From: Anaerolineae bacterium
GTDB lineage: Bacteria > Chloroflexota > Anaerolineae > 4572-78 > NAK82
Assembly (NCBI GenBank): GCA_030598425.1
Contig: JAUVPY010000157.1
Location: forward strand, 1 to 6,665
Reading direction: 5' to 3'
DNA length: 6,665 nt
Part shown: piece after piece, positions 1 to 5,489 of the stretch
How positions within the stretch are numbered: the stretch's first letter is position 1
How the letters are laid out: the number at the start of each line of letters is the position of its first letter
Translations under genes and position numbers: made by a program
Notes under the pieces: model-generated
Databases searched by the model: none
The model's input: the letters and a program-made list of their open reading frames with translations, nothing else
Told to the model about the DNA's origin: nothing

Positions 1-960
1 AAAGCGGCCTCCACGTCGCGGCGTAGCCGTTCCAGGTCGTAGGCCCGCGGATCGGTCTTGCGGCCTTTGGGCACCGCAATGTCCAGGTGCCCCATAATAT
101 CTTCCGGCTTGATGTGGTGCTTGCGGCACAGGAACGCGCAGAGTCGCACGTTGGCCTGATGCTGCTCTCCTGGGTAGGGGTCCTGCCCATCATTGAGGTT
201 GACCAACTCGATGCCCAGGCCGTAGTTGTTGACATTGGGCACTCCCTTCCAAACGCTCCTGCCGGCGTGCCAGCCCCGGTCGCGGTCGCGCACGTGCTGG
301 ACGATGCGCCCGTCCTTGCCAATGGTGTAGTGGGCACTGACCTGGGCCTGAGGGTTGTTGAACCAACTGATCACCCCTTGCAATGTGCTGTTGGCCGTGG
401 AGTGAATCACGATCGCGTGAATATCGTTGCGGTTGGGGCGCCGGTTGAAGTTGGGTGAGCCCACCCAAGTGATCGGCGGAGCCTCGGGCGTTGGCGTAAC
501 CAGGGTAGGGGCCGTGGTGGGGGGCGGGGCGACCACCGGGGTCGGGGGTGGCGTCACAGGGGCCACCCCCCTCGACCTCACCCGGCAAAGGCGGAATGGT
601 CAATACCTGCCCCACCCAGATGCGGCGTGGGTCGGTGATGTTGTTGGCCTCGGCAATTATTGTATACTTGGCCGCGCTACCGTACATCTCTCGAGCAATG
701 GCCCCCAGCGTATCGCCGGCCTTAACCACGTGCGTACGAACGCCCGGAGTTGGCACTGTGGGTGGAGCGGTTGGGACACTTGGCGCAGGTGGAGCTGGCG
801 CGACAAGGGGTGCAGGAGCAGGTTCCGGCACGGGCCCCGCCCATTCGGTCAGCAGTGTTACCAGCACCTGGCTCAGGGTGCGGCCCTCGGTTGCGGCCTT
901 GGCCAGTGCCTGCTGGTAAACCTTCTCGTCGATATTGAGCGACACGTTTCGGATTGCCAT
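1..960 (-). CDS. RHH-like / LysM / N-acetylmuramoyl-L-alanine amidase protein, frameshifted and 3'-truncated by the window edge
   Basis: This is a peptidoglycan amidase predicted to cleave the bond between MurNAc and L-alanine. From ATG 960-958, residues 1-40 (VSLNIDEKVYQQAL...RTLSQVLVTLL) resemble a ribbon-helix-helix (CopG/Arc) fold. Residues 43-73 are a Pro/Ala-rich linker and 76-124 are a LysM domain (VVKAGDTLGAIAREMYG...IWVGQVLTIPP). The frame then breaks: the starting frame hits TGA at 190-192, while the frame one base further on is open from about 570 to the window edge. That frame reads a second Pro/Thr-rich linker and an Amidase_2 domain. Likely zinc ligands are His 402-404 (VIHST), His 87-89 (MGHLDIA) and Asp 51-53 (KTDP), with GLGIELVN between them. 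A shift at the six-G run 566-571 joins the halves. The start is chosen for its AGGAGG six bases upstream. I see no signal peptide or membrane segment. It is probably cotranscribed with the gene at 987-1688. The domain calls are firm; whether the full protein is made is uncertain. Confidence 0.85.
566..571 (-). other. Frameshift site in a six-G run between LysM and amidase domains
   Basis: On the minus strand GAG GTC GAG is followed by six G residues, then TGGCCCC. Reading as given yields an unrelated Gly/Pro/His/Arg-rich tail that ends at TGA 190-192. With five G residues instead of six, the linker continues as VEGVAPVTPPPTP and runs straight into the amidase domain. This is either a sequencing or assembly error, a real one-base insertion, or less likely a site of slippage during expression. 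Confidence 0.75.
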
Positions 961-966
961 TCCTTG

Positions 967-972
967 CCTCCT
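967..972 (-). promoter_or_regulatory. Ribosome binding site of the RHH-LysM-amidase gene
   Basis: A perfect AGGAGG lies six bases before ATG 960-958. It decides the start in favour of MAIRNVSL over a possible in-frame upstream ATG at 1014, which would sit inside the preceding gene and add 18 residues with no domain character. It falls in the 26-base gap after the COG1579 stop codon. Confidence 0.85.
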
Positions 973-986
973 GTTCCGCGTGCTTA

Positions 987-1688
987 TCAAAGGACGTGCA
1001 AAACCCGACCACAATTGTTACAAAACTCGAGCTCACTGCCCGATCTGGCGTGCTGCACCTGGCTGCTCGGGGGATTCATACGGCACCCCTCACAGATGCC
1101 ATCCTTCACGGCAGCTACAGCGCGCCCTCCCTTACGCGGGCGCAGGCGTTCGTAGATAGTTACATCATCGGGTCCAACTGCGGCGATCAGGGACTCTCTC
1201 CCTTCCCTCAACTCTTCCAGCCGCACCTGGAGGTTCGTCTGTTCGTCGGCCAGGTCTCCCTGCTCAGCGCGCCACGTCTCGTTGACCTGGGCCAGAATCG
1301 CCTGGGCGTCCGCCAGTGCCGCCTCGTTTTCCTCGCAAGAGACCATCGCCTCCAACAAGTCCTCTTCTTTCTTTTCTCGCCAGCGCTTGAGGGAGGCCGC
1401 TTCCTCCTCAAGACTGGCCAGTTCTTTGGGGTTGGCGACGCGTCCGCTGTACAGGCGCCCTTCGTTGGTTTCGATCTTTTGGCTCAGACCGTCCACTTCC
1501 AGGTCCAAGTTCTGCATCTCGGACCGGCACTTCACAAGATGAGCTTCGGCATCGGCCGCCATCTTGCGTGCTCGCTTTAGCTCGGTGCTTTCGCCCAACG
1601 TGGCGTCAATTTCCTGCAACCGGCGAGACACGCTCTCGAGTTCAAGGTCCACTTGCTGCAGCTTATATAAAGGTCGGGTCCGGCTCAT
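987..1688 (-). CDS. COG1579 family coiled-coil protein with C-terminal C4 zinc ribbon
   Basis: A 233-residue protein of the COG1579 / zf-RING_7 family. Residues 8 to about 165 form a long heptad-rich, charged helical region (QQVDLELESVSRRLQEID and onward), predicted as an antiparallel coiled coil. It contains the family signature LYSGRVANPKELASLEEE at 79-96. The C-terminal ribbon has CEGC (Cys199, Cys202) and CNNC (Cys223, Cys226), a full four-cysteine zinc site. The start MSRTRPLYKLQQVD is preferred because AAGGA sits seven bases upstream. An in-frame ATG 69 bases further upstream would translate through a terminator hairpin. Helicobacter and Chlamydia relatives (HP0958/FlgZ, CT398) act as adaptor proteins, linked to sigma-54, flagellar or secretion functions, but the role in this lineage is not established. 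Its stop is 26 bases before the amidase gene, so the two probably share the promoter at 1890-1918. I am sure of the family, not of the role. Confidence 0.93.
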   Translation of the reverse strand: MSRTRPLYKLQQVDLELESVSRRLQEIDATLGESTELKRARKMAADAEAHLVKCRSEMQNLDLEVDGLSQKIETNEGRLYSGRVANPKELASLEEEAASLKRWREKKEEDLLEAMVSCEENEAALADAQAILAQVNETWRAEQGDLADEQTNLQVRLEELREGRESLIAAVGPDDVTIYERLRPRKGGRAVAAVKDGICEGCRMNPPSSQVQHARSGSELEFCNNCGRVLHVL

Positions 1689-1695
1689 AGCGGTT

Positions 1696-1700
1696 TCCTT
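1696..1700 (-). promoter_or_regulatory. Ribosome binding site of the COG1579 gene
   Basis: AAGGA is followed by seven bases and ATG 1688-1686. It lies just downstream of the leader terminator, so translation of this gene depends on transcription reading through that hairpin, or on a start site not seen between the two. Confidence 0.75.
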
Positions 1701-1725
1701 GGCTGCAAAGACGTCAATCCCCGTT

Positions 1726-1764
1726 AAGAAAAAGAAACAGCCCAATGCCAGCGACATCGGGCTG
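1726..1764 (-). terminator. Intrinsic terminator upstream of the COG1579 gene (possible attenuator)
   Basis: The minus strand reads CAGCCCGATG, a seven-base loop TCGCTGG, then CATTGGGCTG: a ten-pair stem with one G-U pair, followed by TTTCTTTTTCTT. This is a textbook rho-independent terminator. It ends about 38 bases before the COG1579 start codon and lies downstream of a strong promoter, so it must terminate a short leader RNA or act as a conditional attenuator. Confidence 0.82.
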
Positions 1765-1883
1765 CCATCACCGGTCGGCGCGTGGTGAAATCGTGGTTCT
1801 CCAGCCGAAGAGAGCGAATACTTGGGGCCATCTGATCAAACGCGCTTTCTCCTGGGGCTAAATCACTCGCCTGGGTACCTGAC
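1726..1883 (-). ncRNA. Structured leader RNA or small RNA of about 158 nt, family not recognised
   Basis: The stretch between the promoter and the terminator has no credible ORF but folds well by eye. Stem 1 spans 1870-1814: GCGAGT pairs with ATTCGC, ATTT with AAGT and GCC with GGC, closing a 26-base loop that contains TGATCA. A small hairpin TCTC/GAGA spans 1813-1798, TCACC/GGTGA spans 1788-1768, and the terminator follows. GGCTG in the second hairpin could instead pair with CAGCC of the terminator's 5' arm, which would be an antiterminator. I compared it mentally with T-box, c-di-GMP, SAM, fluoride, ZTP, SRP, 6S and RNase P signatures and saw no match. It may be a cis-acting leader of the COG1579 operon or an independent small RNA with read-through. 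Confidence 0.45.
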
Positions 1884-1889
1884 GATGCG

Positions 1890-1918
1890 ATTATAACACG
1901 AACGCCTGGGCAACACAA
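1890..1918 (-). promoter_or_regulatory. Sigma-70-type promoter driving the leader and the COG1579-amidase operon
   Basis: A consensus -10 TATAAT (1895-1890) carries the extended -10 motif (TGTTATAAT). A spacer of exactly 17 bases separates it from TTGTGT (1918-1913), a three-of-six match to TTGACA. Transcription would start near 1884-1883, about 195 bases before the COG1579 start codon, leaving room for the structured leader and terminator. Confidence 0.72.
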
Positions 1919-1945
1919 GGACAACGCCGGATTCTTTGCAAAGAC

Positions 1946-2036
1946 GTCATCCTGAGCGCAGCGAAAGATCTCGTTCTTGCACAGCAAAACTCAGGTTTTT
2001 CAAGAACGAGATCCTTCGCCTTTGGCTCAGAATCAC
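1946..2036. repeat. Palindromic dispersed repeat of the CATCCTGAGCGCAGCGAA type
   Basis: The left arm 1946-1979 (GTCATCCTGAGCGCAGCGAA, then AGATCTCGTTCTTG) is the inverted copy of the right arm 2001-2036 (CAAGAACGAGATCCTTCGCC, then TTTGGCTCAGAATCAC). The arms differ at only a few positions and by a two-base length difference, and a 21-base loop separates them. Elements carrying this core are familiar as short non-coding palindromes scattered between genes in many bacterial genomes, and their spurious translation as RSFAALRMT-like peptides is common. Here it separates the redox operon from the promoter of the COG1579 operon. It has no transposase and would be mobilised, if at all, in trans. 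Confidence 0.8.
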
Positions 2037-2050
2037 ATGCTCTTTTAAAC

Positions 2051-2219
2051 TTGCCTCACAATGTAATACTACAGTATCAGGAAGTTGTGATAGACTCGTG
2101 GTAACGACTTCAGTCGTTTTTCCCGTGTAATGAGCGACTAACACGTGCACCGCACTGCGGTTCAGTGCAGGTGAGTCGCAACTACAAGTCGTCGGCAGTT
2201 GCCTTACAGTGTAATACTA
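2051..2219. repeat. 21-base direct repeats enclosing a set of nested hairpins
   Basis: The segments 2051-2071 and 2199-2219 are direct copies with 19 of 21 identical bases (TTGCCT-Y-ACA-R-TGTAATACTA). The differences are two transitions. Between and around them are several inverted repeats. TCACAA/TTGTGA (2056-2090) encloses ATACT-AC-AGTAT (2066-2077). AACGACT-TC-AGTCGTT is at 2103-2118. GCGACT...CACCGCACTG pairs with CAGTGC-A-GGTGAGTCGC (2134-2179). GCAACT/AGTTGC is at 2178-2202, and ACAGT/ACTGT at 2206-2225. The right copy supplies the stop codon (2217-2219) of the flavoprotein gene. It looks like a small non-autonomous mobile element or a composite of dispersed repeats. Confidence 0.6.
2134..2179. 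repeat. Large interrupted hairpin downstream of the flavoprotein gene
   Basis: The left arm GCGACT (2134-2139), an eight-base bulge, then CACCGCACTG (2148-2157) pairs with CAGTGC (2163-2168), one bulged A, then GGTGAGTCGC (2170-2179), around a five-base loop. That gives sixteen base pairs. It lies 38 bases past the stop codon of the flavoprotein gene and could help end or protect its mRNA. No T-run follows on the minus strand, so it is not a canonical intrinsic terminator. Confidence 0.5.
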
Positions 2220-3878
2220 TACTGTCTTCAAGTATTGGTGAACCAGACTGATGGCGATCGCGCCCTGCCCCACGGCGGAAGCCACCCGCCTGACGGCGCC
2301 CTGCCGGATGTCACCAGCGGCAAAGATGCCCGGCACGCTGGTCTCCAATGCAAATGGGTCTCGCTTCAGCTTCCAGTTCTTGGGGCGGCGACCGTCGCGG
2401 ATCAAATCCTGCCCGGTCAGTATGAACCCCACCTTGTTTCGCTCCACCACCCCCGCCACCAGCTCGGAATGCGGAGCCGCTCCAATAAAAAGGAACACGG
2501 CTGCGGCGGGCAGCGTTTGAGACTCACCGCTATCCTTATTCACTATCTTGAGGGCTTCGAGCCGATCCTTGCCTATAGCCTCGACCACCTCGGTGCGCGT
2601 CAGCACCTCAATGTTCTCATTGTCATAGATTTGGTCGACCAGGTATTGCGACATGCCCTTTTCTAACGCACTGCTACGCACGAGCATGCTGACTTTGCTC
2701 GCGTATCGGGAGAAAAACATGGCTCCCTGTCCGGCCGAATTGGCTCCACCAACGACAAATACCTGTTGGTCCCGATAGTTGGCCGCCTCGGTCAAGGCCG
2801 CTCCGTAATACACCCCGGCTCCATTCAGGGCTTCGATACCAGGCACGTTCAGGGTGCGGACCGATACACCGGTGGCGATCACCAGAGCCCGGCACCCCAG
2901 CTCGGTTCCGTCGCTCAATGTAACGAAGCGATACGGATCCTCCATCCGCACTCCCGTCACCTCCTGGGCGGTCAGAATCTCAGCGCCCAGGCGCTTGGCC
3001 TGAGCGGTGGCCCGCTGCGCCAGATCGGCCCCGCTGAGACCCTTGGGAAAGCCCAGATAGTTCTCAATGCGTGAGCTGGTGCCCGCTTGTCCGCCGGTGG
3101 CCTCCCTGTCAATCATCAGTGTGCGCAACCCCTCGGACGCGCCGTAGACGGCTGCTCCCAGGCCGGCCGGCCCGGCGCCGACGATAATTACGTCATAGAA
3201 CGGCTGCGTCGCCTGGGTTTGAAGACCACACTTTTCGGCCAAGGTCAGGCTGTCGGGCTCGATCATCACGTCCCCATCGGGGAAGAACACCACCGGCAGC
3301 CGGTGCCTGTCCGAGTTGACTCCCTCGACCAGCTCTCTGGCAGCCCCATCCTTTTCGATATCCAACCACTGATAGGGAATTCGGTTTCGGGCCAGGAAGT
3401 CTTTGACGCGGTGACAGCTGGGCGACCAGAGCGTGCCTGCTACGCGAATGCCATCGTACGGCAGTGGTACCGTTGCCAGCCAGTCACTCAGCAGATCATC
3501 CAACACCGGATACAGGGTTTGCTCAGGTGGGTCCCACGGTTTCATCAAGTAATGGTCCAACCCAATCGTATTGATGCTTTCAATTGCAGCCTCAGTGTCA
3601 GCATAGGCGGTGAGCAATACCTTGCGTGCATCGGGGTAAAGCGTGCGCGCCTCGGCCAGGAACTCCGTGCCGCTCATAGTCGGCATACGTTGGTCGGCCA
3701 GGAACAAGGCTATAGGTGCATTGCGGACCTTTAGCTGGCGCACCGCTTCCAACGCTTCCATCCCTGAGTTGGCTTTGACGACACGGTAATCGCCGCCATA
3801 GTACCGACGCAGGTCGCGCTCGATTGCATTGAGCACCTGCGATTCGTCGTCAACGGTTAGAATGATGGGTTTGGCCAT
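2217..3878 (-). CDS. Response regulator fused to a monothiol glutaredoxin-like domain and a thioredoxin-reductase-like flavoprotein
   Basis: A 553-residue soluble fusion. Residues 1-125 are a receiver domain with acidic pocket D10-D11, phospho-acceptor D62 (LADQRMPTMSG), T90 and K113 (MKPW). Residues 143-216 resemble mycoredoxin/glutaredoxin: WSPSCHRVKDFL keeps the first cysteine (C155) but replaces the second with Val, and LPVVFFPDG carries the expected cis-Pro region. Residues 228-553 are a two-dinucleotide-domain oxidoreductase with FAD-binding VGAGPAG (233-239), ATGGQAG, NAD(P)-binding VVGGANSAGQGA (375-386) and the late FAD motif FAAGDIRQG (519-527). Where thioredoxin reductase has CATC, this protein has YYGAA (357-361). 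Only three Cys exist (155, 217, 329), none in CxxC. Databases usually name such fusions 'fused response regulator/thioredoxin-disulfide reductase', but a thioredoxin reductase reaction is doubtful here. It starts 15 bases after the kinase stop codon, with AAGGAG overlapping that stop, so it is translationally coupled to its likely cognate kinase. Confidence 0.93.
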   Translation of the reverse strand: MAKPIILTVDDESQVLNAIERDLRRYYGGDYRVVKANSGMEALEAVRQLKVRNAPIALFLADQRMPTMSGTEFLAEARTLYPDARKVLLTAYADTEAAIESINTIGLDHYLMKPWDPPEQTLYPVLDDLLSDWLATVPLPYDGIRVAGTLWSPSCHRVKDFLARNRIPYQWLDIEKDGAARELVEGVNSDRHRLPVVFFPDGDVMIEPDSLTLAEKCGLQTQATQPFYDVIIVGAGPAGLGAAVYGASEGLRTLMIDREATGGQAGTSSRIENYLGFPKGLSGADLAQRATAQAKRLGAEILTAQEVTGVRMEDPYRFVTLSDGTELGCRALVIATGVSVRTLNVPGIEALNGAGVYYGAALTEAANYRDQQVFVVGGANSAGQGAMFFSRYASKVSMLVRSSALEKGMSQYLVDQIYDNENIEVLTRTEVVEAIGKDRLEALKIVNKDSGESQTLPAAAVFLFIGAAPHSELVAGVVERNKVGFILTGQDLIRDGRRPKNWKLKRDPFALETSVPGIFAAGDIRQGAVRRVASAVGQGAIAISLVHQYLKTV

Positions 3879-3888
3879 GGTAAGAAGT

Positions 3889-3894
3889 CTCCTT
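3889..3894 (-). promoter_or_regulatory. Ribosome binding site of the flavoprotein gene, overlapping the kinase stop codon
   Basis: The minus strand reads GCA TAA AGGAGA, ten further bases, then ATG. The AAGGAG shares its first base or two with the TAA of the kinase gene. This arrangement fixes the start of the flavoprotein and suggests translational coupling and a fixed ratio of kinase to flavoprotein. Confidence 0.8.
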
Positions 3895-5309
3895 TATGCA
3901 TTTTCAGCGGTTTCAGAATTGATCGGGAGTCTGATCTCGAAGCAGGTCTTTCCGGGCGCCGAGCGCACGCCAATCTCCCCCCCGTGTTTCTGTACGATAA
4001 TGTTATGACTGATATTTAGTCCCAGGCCAGTCCCTTCCCCCGGCGATTTGGTCGTGAAGAAGGGATCAAAGATATTTGCTTGAGCCTCATCAGGAATCCC
4101 CGGCCCATTGTCCTCGATCTCGACGACCACCCATCCGTCTTCCTGACGGGTTCGCAAGACGAGCTCGCCTTGGCCGTTCATAGCATCCACGGCATTGTCA
4201 ATGATGTTCGTCCAGACCTGGTTCAATTCGCTACCGTAGGCTTGAATCTTGGGGAGGTCCTCTGCGTACTCCCGGCGGACGGTAATTCCCTCTCTGAGCT
4301 TGCTGCGCAGCATGACCAGCGTGTTGTCTAAGCCTTCGTGCACGTTCACAGATTGAATTGGGGCCTGATCCATGTAGGAATACGTCTTGAGCGCTTTGAC
4401 AATTTCGGCGATGCGCCCCGCTCCATGACCGATCTCCTCTAACAAGCTGTAAATGGTGTAAGTACAACTGAGCCAGGTAATCACGGCCGGGAATTGACTG
4501 TCGGTGAAGTCTTCAGCCACCGACCCCAGCTCACCGGCGTCGGTGCCCAGGCCGACCAACACGGGTGCGAATTCCCAGCCGTTTTCGATCCCCCGATCCA
4601 CCAGCCACGTTTCTAACTCGTGCTCACGATCGCTGCGGGCGAGGGTATCCTGATCGAATGGTTGTTCAGCCCTCTCCTGAGCCTGTTGGTCAAAGGCTCG
4701 TAACGAATCCAGTTGTGCGTGTGATAGACTTACCTCACTCATCGTCAAATAGGCTTGCTGCAATTGGGCCACTGCCGCCTGCAATTGCCCGGCACCGCGC
4801 TGGGCGGCCGCCGCCGGGTTGTTGAGCTCGTGGGCCATCCCGGCGCTCAGTTTGCCCAGCGTTGCCAGCTTTTCACTTTGCCGCAGCATGACTTCCTGCT
4901 GCAGGTACGCTCGTTCCAAGTCGCGCAGCTTCTTCTTCTCCAGGCAGGCGCCTAATCGGGCCTTCAATAACACGGGATCAAACGACTTGGGAAGATAGTC
5001 CTCCGCCCCCATTTCGATGCAGCGCACCACGCTCTCGATCTCTTCCACGGCTGAAACCATGATGACCGGAATGTCGCGCAGCTTGCTGTCGCTCTTCATC
5101 TGCTCCAGCACCTGGTAGCCGTCCAGCTCCGGCATGATGATGTCAAGCAGCACCACGTCGAACGACTCGGCGCGAAGCATGTCTAAGGCTTGCTGACCGT
5201 TTTCGGCCAGGGCGACGGTATGCCCCTGTTGTTTCAGCCCCAGCGATAGCTTGAGGCGGTTTGTCTTATGGTCGTCCACAACCAGGATGTGACCATGTTC
5301 ATTCTTCAT
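3894..5309 (-). CDS. Sensor histidine kinase with N-terminal receiver domain and enlarged DHp region
   Basis: A 471-residue soluble kinase. Residues 5-122 are a receiver domain with D12-D13, phospho-acceptor D56 (VVLLDIIMP), S86 and K108. A coiled-coil linker (123-148) leads to the H-box SAGMAHELNNPAAA with phospho-acceptor His160. The expected second DHp helix (GAGRIAEIVKALKTYSYMDQAP) comes only at 297-318, so about 110 residues are inserted in the hairpin. The ATPase domain follows: ELNQVWTNIIDNAVDAM (N-box, 361-377), DNGPGIP (400-406), FDPFFTTK (414-421) and GEGTGLGL (424-431). No membrane segment or signal peptide is present. The long insert and the wording around YSYMDQAP are typical of a kinase family commonly found beside thioredoxin-reductase-like fusion proteins, as here. 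It probably phosphorylates its own receiver and that of the downstream flavoprotein. AAGGAG seven bases upstream supports the start. Confidence 0.93.
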   Translation of the reverse strand: MKNEHGHILVVDDHKTNRLKLSLGLKQQGHTVALAENGQQALDMLRAESFDVVLLDIIMPELDGYQVLEQMKSDSKLRDIPVIMVSAVEEIESVVRCIEMGAEDYLPKSFDPVLLKARLGACLEKKKLRDLERAYLQQEVMLRQSEKLATLGKLSAGMAHELNNPAAAAQRGAGQLQAAVAQLQQAYLTMSEVSLSHAQLDSLRAFDQQAQERAEQPFDQDTLARSDREHELETWLVDRGIENGWEFAPVLVGLGTDAGELGSVAEDFTDSQFPAVITWLSCTYTIYSLLEEIGHGAGRIAEIVKALKTYSYMDQAPIQSVNVHEGLDNTLVMLRSKLREGITVRREYAEDLPKIQAYGSELNQVWTNIIDNAVDAMNGQGELVLRTRQEDGWVVVEIEDNGPGIPDEAQANIFDPFFTTKSPGEGTGLGLNISHNIIVQKHGGEIGVRSAPGKTCFEIRLPINSETAENA

Positions 5310-5489
5310 GTCACGTCTCCTTGCTCCTTACGTGATTACTCAGCCATCATAATGCGACACACTTGATCCACGTTTGTCTGATCAGGTAGCCCTTCCAATC
5401 GGCCCGGCTTCGTTATACAAAGTGCGTCCAACCTGAGCAGTCAATTCTGTCCACCAATAAGACCCAACGTTATGGGCACGTCGATTCTC
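5310..5489 (-). other. Intergenic gap between hybrid kinase and redox kinase operon, possible weak promoter
   Basis: This gap of 180 bases has no ORF of note. A -10-like TATGAT (5351-5346, five of six matches) lies 36 bases before the kinase start but lacks a recognisable -35 at 17 bases. Further upstream TTGACT and TATAAC are separated by 21 bases, too far for a normal promoter. After the hybrid kinase stop there is only a four-pair CCCA/TGGG hairpin, so no convincing terminator. Whether the three signalling genes form one operon is left open. Confidence 0.3.
5317..5322 (-). promoter_or_regulatory. Ribosome binding site of the receiver-histidine kinase gene
   Basis: AAGGAG is followed by seven bases and ATG 5309-5307. 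A second AAGGAG occurs a few bases further upstream, but the nearer one has the standard spacing. Confidence 0.75.

Larger units (their letters stand above)
1704..1949. repeat. Perfect 13-base direct repeat bracketing the promoter-leader-terminator module
   Basis: TGCAAAGACGTCA occurs at 1704-1716 and again, identical and in the same orientation, at 1937-1949. The repeats start 233 bases apart. Between them lie exactly the promoter, the structured leader and the terminator. The outer copy runs into the left arm of the palindromic element at 1946-2036. A chance match of this length in so short a region is unlikely. It could be a protein-binding site present twice, or the trace of an insertion or duplication. 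Confidence 0.6.

Noticed and set aside
1689..1757. An N-terminal extension of the COG1579 protein beginning MSLALGCFFFLTGIDVFAA, resembling a signal peptide
   Set aside because: The hydrophobic FFFL is the translation of the terminator's T-run and hairpin arm. No ribosome site precedes that ATG, while AAGGA precedes the ATG at 1688. The family is cytoplasmic and starts near the RPLYKLQQVD region.
1726..1883. T-box, 6S RNA or RNase P RNA identity for the leader
   Set aside because: I found no T-box TGGNACC element, no RNase P GAGGAAAGTCC-type core, and no convincing 5'-3' closing stem expected of 6S RNA.
1724..1987. Minus-strand open frame of 87 codons across the leader
   Set aside because: It runs through the palindromic element, the promoter and the leader hairpins, and its start is the typical spurious translation of the dispersed palindrome.
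2103..2125. AACGACTTCAGTCGTT followed by T-rich sequence on the plus strand, resembling an intrinsic terminator
   Set aside because: No plus-strand gene lies upstream of it, the stem is only seven A/T-rich-ended pairs with a two-base gap, and it belongs to the repeat cluster.
1936..2150. Two short overlapping ORFs on opposite strands in the repeat region
   Set aside because: Both are encoded by inverted-repeat arms and lack ribosome sites and domain character.
2051..2219. CRISPR array
   Set aside because: Only two copies of the 21-base repeat are present, 148 bases apart, with palindromes rather than unique spacers between them, and there are no cas genes.
3087..3734. Long plus-strand ORF of 215 codons opposite the flavoprotein gene (and similar ones at 427-1155 and 954-1580)
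   Set aside because: They are antisense to genes with clear domains, have no recognisable motifs and show no ribosome sites. They result from G+C-rich codon bias.
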